Origin: Tsuneonella deserti
GTDB lineage: Bacteria; Pseudomonadota; Alphaproteobacteria; Sphingomonadales; Sphingomonadaceae
NCBI RefSeq assembly: GCF_014644315.1
Contig: NZ_BMKL01000001.1
Location: 248,001-312,000, forward strand
Reading direction: 5' to 3'
DNA: 64,000 nucleotides
Position 1 is the stretch's first letter. Each line of letters starts with the position of its first letter. Under the pieces are notes generated by a model. The model had not been told where the DNA came from, searched no databases, and was given only the letters and a program-made list of their open reading frames with translations. Shown one piece after another: positions 26,601-34,699 of this stretch. Position numbers and translations under genes: made by a program.

Positions 26601-26842
26601 CGCATCTCGGGACCGTCATTTCGTACGATCGCGGCCGCCGTGCAGGGATGCTGAGGCCCGATCAAGGCGGCGAGGCCGTGGTTTTCAAATCCGCGGATCA
26701 GCCGGAGTTCTTTCCCGATCCGCGGCCATTTCAACGATACAGTTTCGGACTGCTGGTTGCCGTCGACGGGGGCCAGCCTAGAGCGATCAATCTCCGTCGC
26801 CAGCTCAGCCACCGCGAACAGGCCGAGGCGCAGGCAGGCTAG
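26597..26842 (+). CDS. Small cold-shock/OB-fold-like protein
   Basis: 81 residues. The N-terminal half GTVISYDRGRRAGMLRPDQGGEAVVFKSAD has the beta-strand pattern of a cold-shock domain (G-x-V-x-x-Y/F-D/N...G-F/M-L), and the rest completes a small barrel with a polar tail. The usual aromatic RNA-binding residues are partly missing, so nucleic-acid binding is uncertain. It is translationally coupled to the MbcA/ParS-like gene upstream (ATGA overlap), so the two may act together in gene regulation. Confidence 0.6.
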   Translation: MTHLGTVISYDRGRRAGMLRPDQGGEAVVFKSADQPEFFPDPRPFQRYSFGLLVAVDGGQPRAINLRRQLSHREQAEAQAG

Positions 26843-26883
26843 CGTGCCGCGGCGGGCCATCGAGCCCGCGCTAATGCAAATCA

Positions 26884-27183
26884 ATGGAATCGAAGATGGA
26901 CCTCAACGAACTGCTGTACGCTCATCAACTTGAAGTGATGAAGGCAAACGCGTCGAGCGACGACGATCACTTCGGCCGGATCGCGGAATACGCCGATAGA
27001 ATCAGGCAGCTGCGAACGGTCTCGTATGCAGAGTCGATCGCCCAGAACCCTTCTGCACCACCAACAATCATTTACGGCAGCTATGCGGGAAGTTCGGCGT
27101 CCGAAGCCGGTGTCGGCCACGCCACTGACAATCTCAACGGGGTGGACAATGAAAATCCGGACCGCGGACACGCAGACGCCTGA
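26884..27183 (+). CDS. Small hypothetical protein (99 aa)
   Basis: Starts MESKMDLNELLYAHQLEVMKA (an alternative ATG is at 26896, MDLNELLY). It is acidic, with an amphipathic N-terminal helix and a Ser/Gly/Tyr-rich middle. No family recognised. The preceding 40 bases have no strong ribosome-binding site. A hairpin follows between this gene and the next small gene. Confidence 0.6.
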   Translation: MESKMDLNELLYAHQLEVMKANASSDDDHFGRIAEYADRIRQLRTVSYAESIAQNPSAPPTIIYGSYAGSSASEAGVGHATDNLNGVDNENPDRGHADA

Positions 27184-27201
27184 CCTGCGGCGTTGAGCCG
27201 C

Positions 27202-27221
27202 CGCCGCTCTTTTCAGCGGCG
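27202..27221 (+). terminator. Hairpin between small genes, possible terminator
   Basis: Seven-bp stem CGCCGCT (27202-27208) with AGCGGCG (27215-27221), loop CTCTTT-like, followed by GCCGCCTTTG. The T-tail is weak, so it may act as a terminator of the upstream gene or as a leader stem for the lysine-rich gene at 27247. Confidence 0.4.
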
Positions 27222-27246
27222 CCGCCTTTGTGACAGGAGAACGGAC

Positions 27247-27378
27247 ATGGCCAAGGGCCAGAAGAAATCCAATCGCGAGATTCGCAAGACGAAGGCGGAG
27301 AAGCCGAAAACGAACGCCTCGCAACCCACGCAGAAGTCGGGGTCGATCAAGGGCCTTGAAAGTTTGAAGAACTCCTGA
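27247..27378 (+). CDS. Lysine-rich 43-residue conserved small protein
   Basis: Very basic peptide MAKGQKKSNREIRKTKAEK, then Thr/Ser/Gln-rich tail. It has a strong AGGAGA ribosome-binding site 8 nt upstream of the ATG at 27247. Proteins with the MAKGQ.KSNREIRK start are widespread in Alphaproteobacteria as short uncharacterised proteins; the charge suggests nucleic-acid binding, which is inference only. Confidence 0.75.
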   Translation: MAKGQKKSNREIRKTKAEKPKTNASQPTQKSGSIKGLESLKNS

Positions 27379-27436
27379 TCGGTCGCTTTTGATTGGCCGC
27401 AGGGTCCAATGTGATGCGCCTCAACTGGGAATTGTG

Positions 27437-27688
27437 ATGATCCGCACTACGCGCTCCCAGGTAACTTTCTCCGGACCGCTCATGCTTCCGGAACTGGACG
27501 CTCCGCTTCCTCCCGGCACCTATGACGTCGACACCGACGAAGAGGTCATCGAAGGGAACGAGAGGACTGTCTATCTCAGGATCGCAACCGTGATTTACGT
27601 GCGCGGAGTAGGCAGCACACGCACGGTCACGATAAATCCATCCGTCCTCGCCGCCGCCTTACAACGGGACGCAGGCCACCGCGGGTAA
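27437..27688 (+). CDS. Small conserved hypothetical protein (83 aa)
   Basis: Starts MIRTTRSQVTFSGPL at the ATG at 27437; the frame could begin at 27389, but that leader is unconserved. The body PPGTYDVDTDEEVIEGNERTVYLRIATVIYV looks all-beta and ends in a short helix. I recognise it as a recurring alphaproteobacterial small protein of unknown role. No signal peptide. Precedes the nucleoside transporter by 79 nt. Confidence 0.7.
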   Translation: MIRTTRSQVTFSGPLMLPELDAPLPPGTYDVDTDEEVIEGNERTVYLRIATVIYVRGVGSTRTVTINPSVLAAALQRDAGHRG

Positions 27689-27767
27689 GCAGTGGAGTTC
27701 ACTTGCCCGCCGGAAGCGATGTGAATCCAGTTTCCTACAAAACCACATCCCGCTAACGGGGGGCGCG

Positions 27768-29081
27768 ATGCCTCCAGTCCTCACCAGCCTCATCGGGATT
27801 GTAGCGATCCTCGGAATCGCCTTCGTCCTCTCGAACGCCAAGCGGCGCATCCGCCTGCGGGTGGTCGGCGCGGCGTTCGCGTTACAGGCGCTGATCGCGT
27901 TCATCGTCCTGCGCACGCCGTGGGGCGTGGCGGCGATCCATGGGATGTCGAATGGGGTCGCCGCGCTTCTGAGCTATGCCAACGAGGGCACCGCATTCCT
28001 GTTCGGGGCGGACAATCCGCTCAAGAACACCTTCGCGCTTGGCGCGCTGCCGGTGATCGTGTTCTTCGCCGCGCTGGTTTCGATCCTCTATCACCTCGGC
28101 ATCATGCAGCGCGTGGTGCGCTGGGTGGGCGGGGCGATCGGCTGGGTGACCGGCATCAGCCGCGTCGAATCGCTGGGCGCGGCGGCCAACATCTTCGTCG
28201 GCCAGAGCGAAAGCCCGCTGGTCGTGCGGCCTTACCTCGCGAGCCTCAATCCGAGTCAGGTCTTCACCCTGATGACTGTCGGCATGGCGGGTGTCGCGGG
28301 AACCATCCTTGCCGCCTATGCCGGGCTGCTCGGGGAAAGGTATCTGCCGTTCCTGCTCGCCGCGGCGTTCATGTCGGCGCCGGGCGGCATCCTGATGGCC
28401 AAGATCATCATGCCCAATGTGGTGGAGCCCGTTCCCGACGCGGATGGGCGGATCGAGCTGCCGGACGCGCGGATCAGCGCCGAAGGGCCGGCCGCGCTGG
28501 TCGAGGGCGGCAAGCCGCACGAAGTCGAGCTCGCCGAGACCTTCGAGGAAGGGCAGAAGCCCGCCAACGTGATCGAGGCCGCGGCGCAGGGCGCGCAGAC
28601 CGGGGTCAAGCTGGCGGTCGCGGTGGGCGCGATGGTGCTGGCGTTCGTCGCGCTGGTGGCGCTCGCCAACGGTATCCTCGGTTGGGTCGGCGGCCTGTTC
28701 GGATTCGAAAACTGGAGCTTCCAGGCCGCGCTCGGCGCGCTGTTCGCGCCGGTCATGTTCCTGATCGGCGTTCCGTGGGAGCAGGCGCCGGTCGCCGGGG
28801 GGCTGTTCGGCACCAAGATGGTGCTCAATGAATTCGTCGCTTTCATCGACCTTGGCCAGATGGACGCCGCGCACCTTTCCGACCGCAGCCGCGCGATCGT
28901 GACCTTTGCATTGTGCGGGTTCGCCAATTTCTCGTCGATCGCGATCCAGATGGCGGTGACGGGCGGGCTTGCGCCCAACCAGCGCCCGGTGATCGCCCGG
29001 CTGGGCATCAAGGCGCTGGCCGCCGGGTCGCTGTCCAACCTGATGAGCGCCGCGCTGGCCGGCCTGTTCCTTCCCTTCTGA
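27768..29081 (+). CDS. NupC/CNT-family nucleoside transporter
   Basis: 437-residue polytopic inner-membrane protein of the concentrative nucleoside transporter family, which imports nucleosides with Na+ or H+. Typical segments are TPWGVAAIHGMSNGVAALLSYANEGTAFLFG (N-terminal domain), the gate region FVGQSESPLVVRPYL with the conserved GQSE, and GLFGTKMVLNEFVAFIDLG plus ALCGFANFSSIAIQMAVTGGLAPNQ in the C-terminal domain. The dioxygenase gene follows with a 14-nt gap, so they are probably co-transcribed. The ion and nucleoside preference cannot be set by eye. Confidence 0.93.
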   Translation: MPPVLTSLIGIVAILGIAFVLSNAKRRIRLRVVGAAFALQALIAFIVLRTPWGVAAIHGMSNGVAALLSYANEGTAFLFGADNPLKNTFALGALPVIVFFAALVSILYHLGIMQRVVRWVGGAIGWVTGISRVESLGAAANIFVGQSESPLVVRPYLASLNPSQVFTLMTVGMAGVAGTILAAYAGLLGERYLPFLLAAAFMSAPGGILMAKIIMPNVVEPVPDADGRIELPDARISAEGPAALVEGGKPHEVELAETFEEGQKPANVIEAAAQGAQTGVKLAVAVGAMVLAFVALVALANGILGWVGGLFGFENWSFQAALGALFAPVMFLIGVPWEQAPVAGGLFGTKMVLNEFVAFIDLGQMDAAHLSDRSRAIVTFALCGFANFSSIAIQMAVTGGLAPNQRPVIARLGIKALAAGSLSNLMSAALAGLFLPF

Positions 29082-29095
29082 GAGTCGCACCTCCC

Positions 29096-30025
29096 ATGTC
29101 CGAGATCGCATCCGTTTCGATTGCCCGTCCGCTCGATGAAGTCGCCGACGAGCTGGGCCGCAGCTTCCGCGAATACGGCTTCGCCGTCATCCGCGACCAC
29201 GGCATCCCGGCGGACCTGATCGCGCAGGCCGAGGCGCTGTCGAAGCGGTTCTTCGCGCTGCCGGAAGAAACCAAGAAGGCCTACAAGATCCAAGGCGGCG
29301 GGGGTGCGCGCGGCTACACCCCGTTCGGGGTCGAGCGGGCCAAGGACGCCGAGGTCCATGACCTGAAGGAATTCTGGCACGTCGGGCGAGAGCTGCCCGC
29401 CGGTCACCCGTTGGCCGAGTACATGGCCGACAACGTCTGGCCGACCGAAGTCCAAGGCTTCCGCGAGACCTTCACCGCTCTCTACGCCGCGTTCGAGAAG
29501 GCGGGCGAGCGGGTGCTGGAGGCGATCGCGCTGCACCTCGGGCTGGAGCGCGACTACTTCAAGGCGACGGTTGAGGACGGCAACTCGGTGATGCGGCTGC
29601 TGCATTACCCGCCGCTCGACGGGCCGCACGCCGAGGGCGCGATCCGCGCCGCCGCGCATGGCGATATCAACACGATCACGCTGCTGCTGGGAGCCGAAGA
29701 GGCGGGGCTCGAGCTGCTCAACGCGCAGGGGCAATGGCAGGCGATCGACGTGCCGGAAGGCGCGCTGGTGGTGAACATCGGCGACATGCTCGACCGGCTG
29801 ACCAATCACCGGCTGCGCTCGACCCAGCACCGCGTGGTCAACCCGCGCGGGGAGGCGGCATACCGTTCACGCTATTCGATGCCGTTCTTCCTCCACTTCC
29901 GGCCCGACTTCATGATCGAGACGCTGCCGGGCTGCATCGACCCCGCGCATCCGGAAGATCACCCCGCTCCGATCTCAAGCCACGAGTTCCTCCAGCAGCG
30001 CCTGCGCGAGATCAATCTGGCCTGA
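29096..30025 (+). CDS. Isopenicillin N synthase-family Fe(II)/2-oxoglutarate dioxygenase
   Basis: 309-residue non-heme iron oxygenase with the jelly-roll fold. The iron ligands are His and Asp in AAHGDINTITLLL (about 188 and 190) and His in TQHRVVNP (about 244); the 2-oxoglutarate-binding R-x-S is in YRSRYSMPFFLHF. The N-terminal GFAVIRDHGIP is the DIOX_N signature. It probably hydroxylates or oxidises a small molecule; pairing with a CNT transporter hints at a nucleoside or base-like substrate, which is speculation. Start ATG at 29096, 14 nt after the transporter. Confidence 0.9.
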   Translation: MSEIASVSIARPLDEVADELGRSFREYGFAVIRDHGIPADLIAQAEALSKRFFALPEETKKAYKIQGGGGARGYTPFGVERAKDAEVHDLKEFWHVGRELPAGHPLAEYMADNVWPTEVQGFRETFTALYAAFEKAGERVLEAIALHLGLERDYFKATVEDGNSVMRLLHYPPLDGPHAEGAIRAAAHGDINTITLLLGAEEAGLELLNAQGQWQAIDVPEGALVVNIGDMLDRLTNHRLRSTQHRVVNPRGEAAYRSRYSMPFFLHFRPDFMIETLPGCIDPAHPEDHPAPISSHEFLQQRLREINLA

Positions 30026-30043
30026 TTCGTTCCCGCTAAAGCG

Positions 30044-30071
30044 TCGCCCGGAGGGGCGAACAACACTTTTT
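30044..30071 (+). terminator. Likely terminator of the transporter-dioxygenase transcript
   Basis: Six-bp stem TCGCCC (30044-30049) with GGGCGA (30054-30059) and a GGAG tetraloop, 19 nt after the dioxygenase stop. A T5 run (30067-30071) follows after eight bases, somewhat distant for a textbook terminator. Confidence 0.45.
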
Positions 30072-30078
30072 GAAATAA

Positions 30079-30096
30079 TGTTGCAATGCGGCAACA
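30079..30096. promoter_or_regulatory. Dyad in the upstream region of the TonB-dependent receptor
   Basis: TGTTGC (30079-30084) and GCAACA (30091-30096) form an inverted repeat with a 6-nt spacer in an AT-rich stretch. A CAACA at 30061-30065 can pair with the same TGTTG, so two mutually exclusive pairings exist. It lies 169 nt before the receptor ATG and may be an operator or part of a structured leader. Confidence 0.4.
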
Positions 30097-30264
30097 TAAA
30101 AATACACTGGCAAATCAGTGCGTTAGCTCCGCCAAGCGTTGATTGGCCGCCTCGAGCGCGCGTTTGTCACAGCCGCCTAACAGAAGGCGCTTTTGGCGCA
30201 GCGGGGAAGTTCCTATCGGGCCCCCGCCTCCTTCGTCACGTCGAATCCAAGGGATCGCCATAAC

Positions 30265-33200
30265 ATGAAGATCAAGTATCTGCTGGCTGCCAGCGTCGTC
30301 AGCCTGTCCGCCGCCGCCATCTTGCCGGCACCCGCCGCCGCGCAGCAGATCACCACCGGTATCGAAGGCACGGTCACCGATGCCGACGGCAACCCGCTGC
30401 CCGGCGCGACGGTGACGATCACCGATACCCGCACCGGCGCGACCCGCACCATCACCACCGGCGCGAACGGCACGTTCTCGGCCACCGGCCTCGTCACCGG
30501 TGGTCCTTACACCGTGTCGGCCAACGCGGCGGGCTTCGAAGGCCAGACGGTCAGCGACATCCAGACGACCCTCCAGGGCAACACCGGCCTCACCTTCGCG
30601 CTGTCGTCGGGCGCGGGCGAGATCGTCGTCACCGGCAGCCGCGTGCAGGTCACCCAGCTGGCGGTCGGCCCCGGCACCAGCTTCACCACCGAAGTCCTGC
30701 AGAACGCACCGAGCTTCAACCGCGACGTGCGCGACATCATCCGCATCGACCCGCGCGTCAGCCTCGACCGCGACGATGGCGGCTCGGGCCAGGACCGCAT
30801 CTCGTGCCTCGGCGGCAACGACCGCGGCAACGCCTTCACCGTCGACGGCATCGCCCAGGGCGACGTCTACGGCCTCAACGACACCGGCTTCTCGTCGCGT
30901 TCGTCGACCCCCATTCCCTACGACGCGGTGCGCGAGACACAGGTGCAGTTCGCGCCGTTCGACGTCGATTACGGCAACTTCACCGGCTGCGCGATCAACG
31001 TGGTGACCCGCTCGGGCACCAACGAGTACCACTTCGGCGGCTTCTTCGAATACTCCGACAACGGGATGCGCTCGAAGACCTTCCAGGGCGAGCCGGTCGC
31101 TCCGATCGAGCCCGAGAAGCGCTGGGGCGTGTGGGCCGGCGGGCCGGTCATCAAGGACCGCCTGTTCCTGTTCGGCGCCTACGAGCACCAGGAAGCGGGC
31201 CAGTCGCAGGACGACGGTCCGGTCGGCGCCGGTTACCCGAACGAGCAGACGGGCATCACTGTCCAGCAGTTCAACGAGATCAGCGAAGTCCTGAAGTCGG
31301 TCTACGGCATCGACACCGGCCCGCTGGTCACCAGCCGTCCGTTCTCGAACGATCGCTACTTCGCCCGTGCGGACCTGCAGATCACCGACAACCACCGCTT
31401 CGAGGCGACCTATCAGCGGCTCGAGGAAGGCTCGACCCGTCCGGACGATCTGTTCACCGGCACTTCGCCGCAGGCCGTGGGACGCAATACGTTCCTGACC
31501 AGCGGCACCAAGTCGGACTACTACTCGGGTCGTCTGTACTCGAACTGGACCGACAACTTCTCGACCGAGCTGCGTTACTCGCGCTCGAAGGTGCAGGACC
31601 TGCAGGACCCGATCGGCGGCGGTGAAGCGCAGTCGGACAACCCGATCCCGCGCATCATCGTCGGCATCGACAACCCGTCCGGCATCGACGGCACCGTGCT
31701 TGCCGGCCCGGGTAACTCGCGCTCGGCCAACGACCTGCGCTCGACCATCGACCAGTATCGTGCGGCCGCCACGCTTAACGCGGGCAACCACACCTTCAAG
31801 TTCGGCGGCGAGATGAACACCGCCGACCTGTTCAACCTGTTCGTCCAGAACGCGACTGGCACGCTGGTGTTCGAGAACGTCAATGACCTGCGCAACGGCC
31901 TGCTGTCGCGCGGGACGGGCAACAATCAGACCGACACGCGCCCGAACCGCGTCGTGAGTGGCGAAACCGAAGGCGCGTTCGGCAACTTCTCCGCCACCGG
32001 CGACGTCAACGACGCAGCCGCTGCGTTCACCCGCACGATTTACTCGGTGTTCGCTCAGGACGACTGGCAGGTCACCGACCAGCTCAGCGCCGTCATGGGC
32101 GTGCGCGTCGACTGGTACGACGGCGGCCACCCGGCGCATAACCCCGAGTTCGCGCGCCGGTACGGCTTCACCAATTCGATCGGCTTCAGCAATCTCGACC
32201 CGCTGGTCATGCCGCGTCTTGCGCTGACCTACGACGCAGACGACTTCGCGGTGTTCACCCGTCCCAAGCTGCGCGCCGGCGTGGGTGTGTTCTCGGGCGG
32301 CGACCCCGTTGTGTGGTTCGGCAACGCGTTCCAGAACGACGGCCGCGGCTTCGCGCAGGGGACGACGCAGGATGCCGCCTGCGGCACCGGCCGGATCGAC
32401 GTGGTCGTGAACGGCCAGTTCACCGGCGTGCCAACCTGCTTCCAGCAGTCGGCCTCGGCTTCGGCCGCGCGCGGCCTGGGTGACACGCAGTCGGTCAGCC
32501 CGAACATCAAGCAACCGTCGGTGCTCCGCGCCAACGTCGGCTTCCAGTCGGGGCTCGATTTCGCGCCGAGCGGGTTCTTCAGCAACTGGAACCTCAACCT
32601 CGACTACATCTACAGCCGCTATCGCAACCCGCTGACGCTGGTCGACCTGGCGCAGATCCCCGATCCTACCAAGGGCGTGGGCGGCTACACCATCGACGGG
32701 CGGCCGATCTACCGCTCGATCGATCCGACCGCCGCGGGCTGCACGGCGACCCTGGTCGACCTGAATCCGGCACCGGTGTACCAGAACGTGACCGCGGCCT
32801 GCTTCAACACCAGCCGTGACGACGAACTGCAGTTGACCAATGCGAGGGGCTTCGACAGCCACGTCGCTTCGGTGATCCTGTCGAAGACGTTCGACGGCGG
32901 TGTATTCACCCAAGGCGGTAACGTCGATTTCAACATCGGCTATTCGTACACCGACGCCCATGACCGGCGGAACATGTACAACTCCACCGCGGGCTCGAAC
33001 TACGACTACACGGCCGCATTCGACCGCCAGAACCCTGCTGAATCGCGTGGCTTCTACTCGACCAAGCACAACATCGCGGCGCGCCTGGCTTTCCGCGAGG
33101 AGTTCATCAGCGATCTGTCGACCCGTCTTGGCATCACGTTTGTGGCGCGTTCGGGCCGGCCGTACAGCCTGACCTTCGCCGGCGGCGGCGTGTTCAACGA

Positions 33201-33690
33201 CAGCGTTTCGGGCAACGACAACGCGCTGGCCTACATCCCCACCGGCGTTGACGACGCGAACATCTCGCCGAGCTCGAACATGAACGCGGTGCGCGACCTG
33301 GCTGCGTGGGCTGCGTCCTACGGCTGTGCCAAGGATTTTGCGGGCCAGACGATCGCGCGCAACACCTGCTCGAACGACTGGTACTACGACATGGACCTGT
33401 CGTTCTCGCAGGAAATCCCGGGCCCGGGCCGGTTCTTCGGGCGCGAGGACAAGATCAAGCTCTACGCCACGATGGACAACTTCCTGAACTTCCTCGACGA
33501 CGACTGGAACATCCAGCACCGCCGCAACTTCGCCGGCCTGCAGGATGTCGCCAGCACCAGCGGCGTGGACGCACAGGGCCGTTACATCATCACCGGTTTC
33601 AACGGAGCCGACAGCATCGCGGCGGACAACGGCATCAACGCCAGCTCGTCGATCTGGCGCCTGAAGGTCGGGATCAGCTACGACTTCTGA
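30265..33690 (+). CDS. TonB-dependent outer-membrane receptor, Oar-like, with N-terminal carboxypeptidase-regulatory domain
   Basis: 1141-residue outer-membrane protein. Signal peptide (MKIKYLLAASVVSLSAAAILP...AAAQ), then a CarboxypepD_reg-like domain (about 28-115, ITTGIEGTVTDADGNPLPGATVTITDT), a plug domain with GNDRGNAFTVDGIAQGDVYGL, and a large beta-barrel ending in an aromatic residue (WRLKVGISYDF). Oar-like receptors import large or peptide-like ligands using TonB energy; the ligand is unknown here. An AAGGGA site precedes ATG 30265. A strong terminator follows, then a tonB gene, so the pair may work together. The codon use is like its neighbours. Confidence 0.92.
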   Translation: MKIKYLLAASVVSLSAAAILPAPAAAQQITTGIEGTVTDADGNPLPGATVTITDTRTGATRTITTGANGTFSATGLVTGGPYTVSANAAGFEGQTVSDIQTTLQGNTGLTFALSSGAGEIVVTGSRVQVTQLAVGPGTSFTTEVLQNAPSFNRDVRDIIRIDPRVSLDRDDGGSGQDRISCLGGNDRGNAFTVDGIAQGDVYGLNDTGFSSRSSTPIPYDAVRETQVQFAPFDVDYGNFTGCAINVVTRSGTNEYHFGGFFEYSDNGMRSKTFQGEPVAPIEPEKRWGVWAGGPVIKDRLFLFGAYEHQEAGQSQDDGPVGAGYPNEQTGITVQQFNEISEVLKSVYGIDTGPLVTSRPFSNDRYFARADLQITDNHRFEATYQRLEEGSTRPDDLFTGTSPQAVGRNTFLTSGTKSDYYSGRLYSNWTDNFSTELRYSRSKVQDLQDPIGGGEAQSDNPIPRIIVGIDNPSGIDGTVLAGPGNSRSANDLRSTIDQYRAAATLNAGNHTFKFGGEMNTADLFNLFVQNATGTLVFENVNDLRNGLLSRGTGNNQTDTRPNRVVSGETEGAFGNFSATGDVNDAAAAFTRTIYSVFAQDDWQVTDQLSAVMGVRVDWYDGGHPAHNPEFARRYGFTNSIGFSNLDPLVMPRLALTYDADDFAVFTRPKLRAGVGVFSGGDPVVWFGNAFQNDGRGFAQGTTQDAACGTGRIDVVVNGQFTGVPTCFQQSASASAARGLGDTQSVSPNIKQPSVLRANVGFQSGLDFAPSGFFSNWNLNLDYIYSRYRNPLTLVDLAQIPDPTKGVGGYTIDGRPIYRSIDPTAAGCTATLVDLNPAPVYQNVTAACFNTSRDDELQLTNARGFDSHVASVILSKTFDGGVFTQGGNVDFNIGYSYTDAHDRRNMYNSTAGSNYDYTAAFDRQNPAESRGFYSTKHNIAARLAFREEFISDLSTRLGITFVARSGRPYSLTFAGGGVFNDSVSGNDNALAYIPTGVDDANISPSSNMNAVRDLAAWAASYGCAKDFAGQTIARNTCSNDWYYDMDLSFSQEIPGPGRFFGREDKIKLYATMDNFLNFLDDDWNIQHRRNFAGLQDVASTSGVDAQGRYIITGFNGADSIAADNGINASSSIWRLKVGISYDF

Positions 33691-33709
33691 TTCTTCCGAC
33701 CGAAATAAC

Positions 33710-33750
33710 AAACGGCGGCGGCGCTCCAACCGGAGTGCCGCCGTTCGTTT
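33710..33750 (+). terminator. Strong intrinsic terminator after the TonB-dependent receptor
   Basis: Long inverted repeat: AACGGCGGCGGCGCTCC pairs with GGAGTGCCGCCGTTCGTT across a 4-nt loop (arms about 33710-33727 and 33732-33750), with one bulge and three G-T pairs, followed by TTTGTCT. It starts about 20 nt after the receptor stop. Confidence 0.85.
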
Positions 33751-33796
33751 GTCTGGCGCCGGAACGCGTACCTGCCGCTCCTCGTTTCTGGGCGGC

Positions 33797-34522
33797 ATGA
33801 CGACGCAGGCCACATTCACCACCGCATCGCGCCGGCCGCGTCCGCTGGCGCTGGCGGCGATCGTCCTGCTGCACGCGATCGCCATCTACGCGCTCGCCAG
33901 GGCCTTTGCCCCGCAGGCGACCGCTTCGGTCGAACGCGCGGTCCTCTCCACTTTCACCGTCACGGTCGAGACGAAGCAGTTCACGCCGCCTCCCGAGCCC
34001 GAACCGGAGCCCGATAGCGGCGCGGCAGGGGAGGAAGGGCGCAAGGCCGTGCCCAGGGCGGTGGTCGCTCCCAAGCCCAAGGTCGTCGTCAAGCCCGCGC
34101 CGCCGGCCCCGCGGGCGAGCTCCACCGGCTCGGCCGACAATTCGGGCGCGAAGGACAGCGGCACTGGGACCGGGGCTGGCGGAACCGGCAGCGGCACCGG
34201 CAGCGGGAACGGCGGCAGCGGACAGGGAGGTGGGATCGCGACCCGGCCCGAGTGGATCGGCGGAGCCATCAACAACGCGCGCGACTACCCCACCCCTCCG
34301 GGCGGTCGAGAGGCGCGCATCGGCACGGAAGTGGTGGTCAAGGTAACCGTGGGCGTCGATGGACGGGCTTCGAACTGCATCGTGTTTCGCCCGAGCCCCG
34401 ATCCCGAAGCGGACGCGATCACCTGCCGGCTGGTCGAACAGCGCCTGCGGTTCAAGCCCGCGACGGATTCGGCGGGCAACCCTGTCCCCGCGCCATTTTA
34501 CTGGCGGCAGCGCTGGTTCTGA
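33797..34522 (+). CDS. TonB-family energy transducer
   Basis: 241 residues: a short cytoplasmic start, one transmembrane helix (ALAAIVLLHAIAIYALARAF), a Pro/Glu-rich periplasmic spacer (PPPEPEPEPDSG and KPKVVVKPAPPAP), a Gly/Ser/Thr linker, and a C-terminal TonB fold (ARIGTEVVVKVTVGVDGRAS then VEQRLRFKPATDSAGNPVP). TonB transmits proton-motive energy from ExbBD to outer-membrane receptors. exbB/exbD are not adjacent. The start ATG at 33797 is the first that precedes the membrane helix with a short basic leader. Paired by position with the Oar-like receptor. Confidence 0.88.
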   Translation: MTTQATFTTASRRPRPLALAAIVLLHAIAIYALARAFAPQATASVERAVLSTFTVTVETKQFTPPPEPEPEPDSGAAGEEGRKAVPRAVVAPKPKVVVKPAPPAPRASSTGSADNSGAKDSGTGTGAGGTGSGTGSGNGGSGQGGGIATRPEWIGGAINNARDYPTPPGGREARIGTEVVVKVTVGVDGRASNCIVFRPSPDPEADAITCRLVEQRLRFKPATDSAGNPVPAPFYWRQRWF

Positions 34523-34699
34523 GCTTCGCAAGTGCAGCATAACTCTCGCACTGCGGAAAATACGTATATGTTAAGAACGGTTTGAGTCGTTCTATCCGGC
34601 CGACAATCCGCGCCGGTGTTGTGCGCCGCAGCGGAACTACATGCCTGCCCGGTCGTTAACCCCGCGTCTCATTCCAGTTTCATCAAGGGGATCGCCTCA

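Noticed and set aside
30115-33885. 1256-codon open frame on the minus strand
   Set aside because: It mirrors the TonB-dependent receptor gene. Its product is a repetitive Arg/Val/Asp-rich chain with no domain, as expected from the antisense of a GC-rich gene with strong third-position bias.
34140-34240. Gly/Ser/Thr repeats as a DNA repeat array
   Set aside because: These are the in-frame low-complexity linker of the TonB protein, not an independent repeat element.
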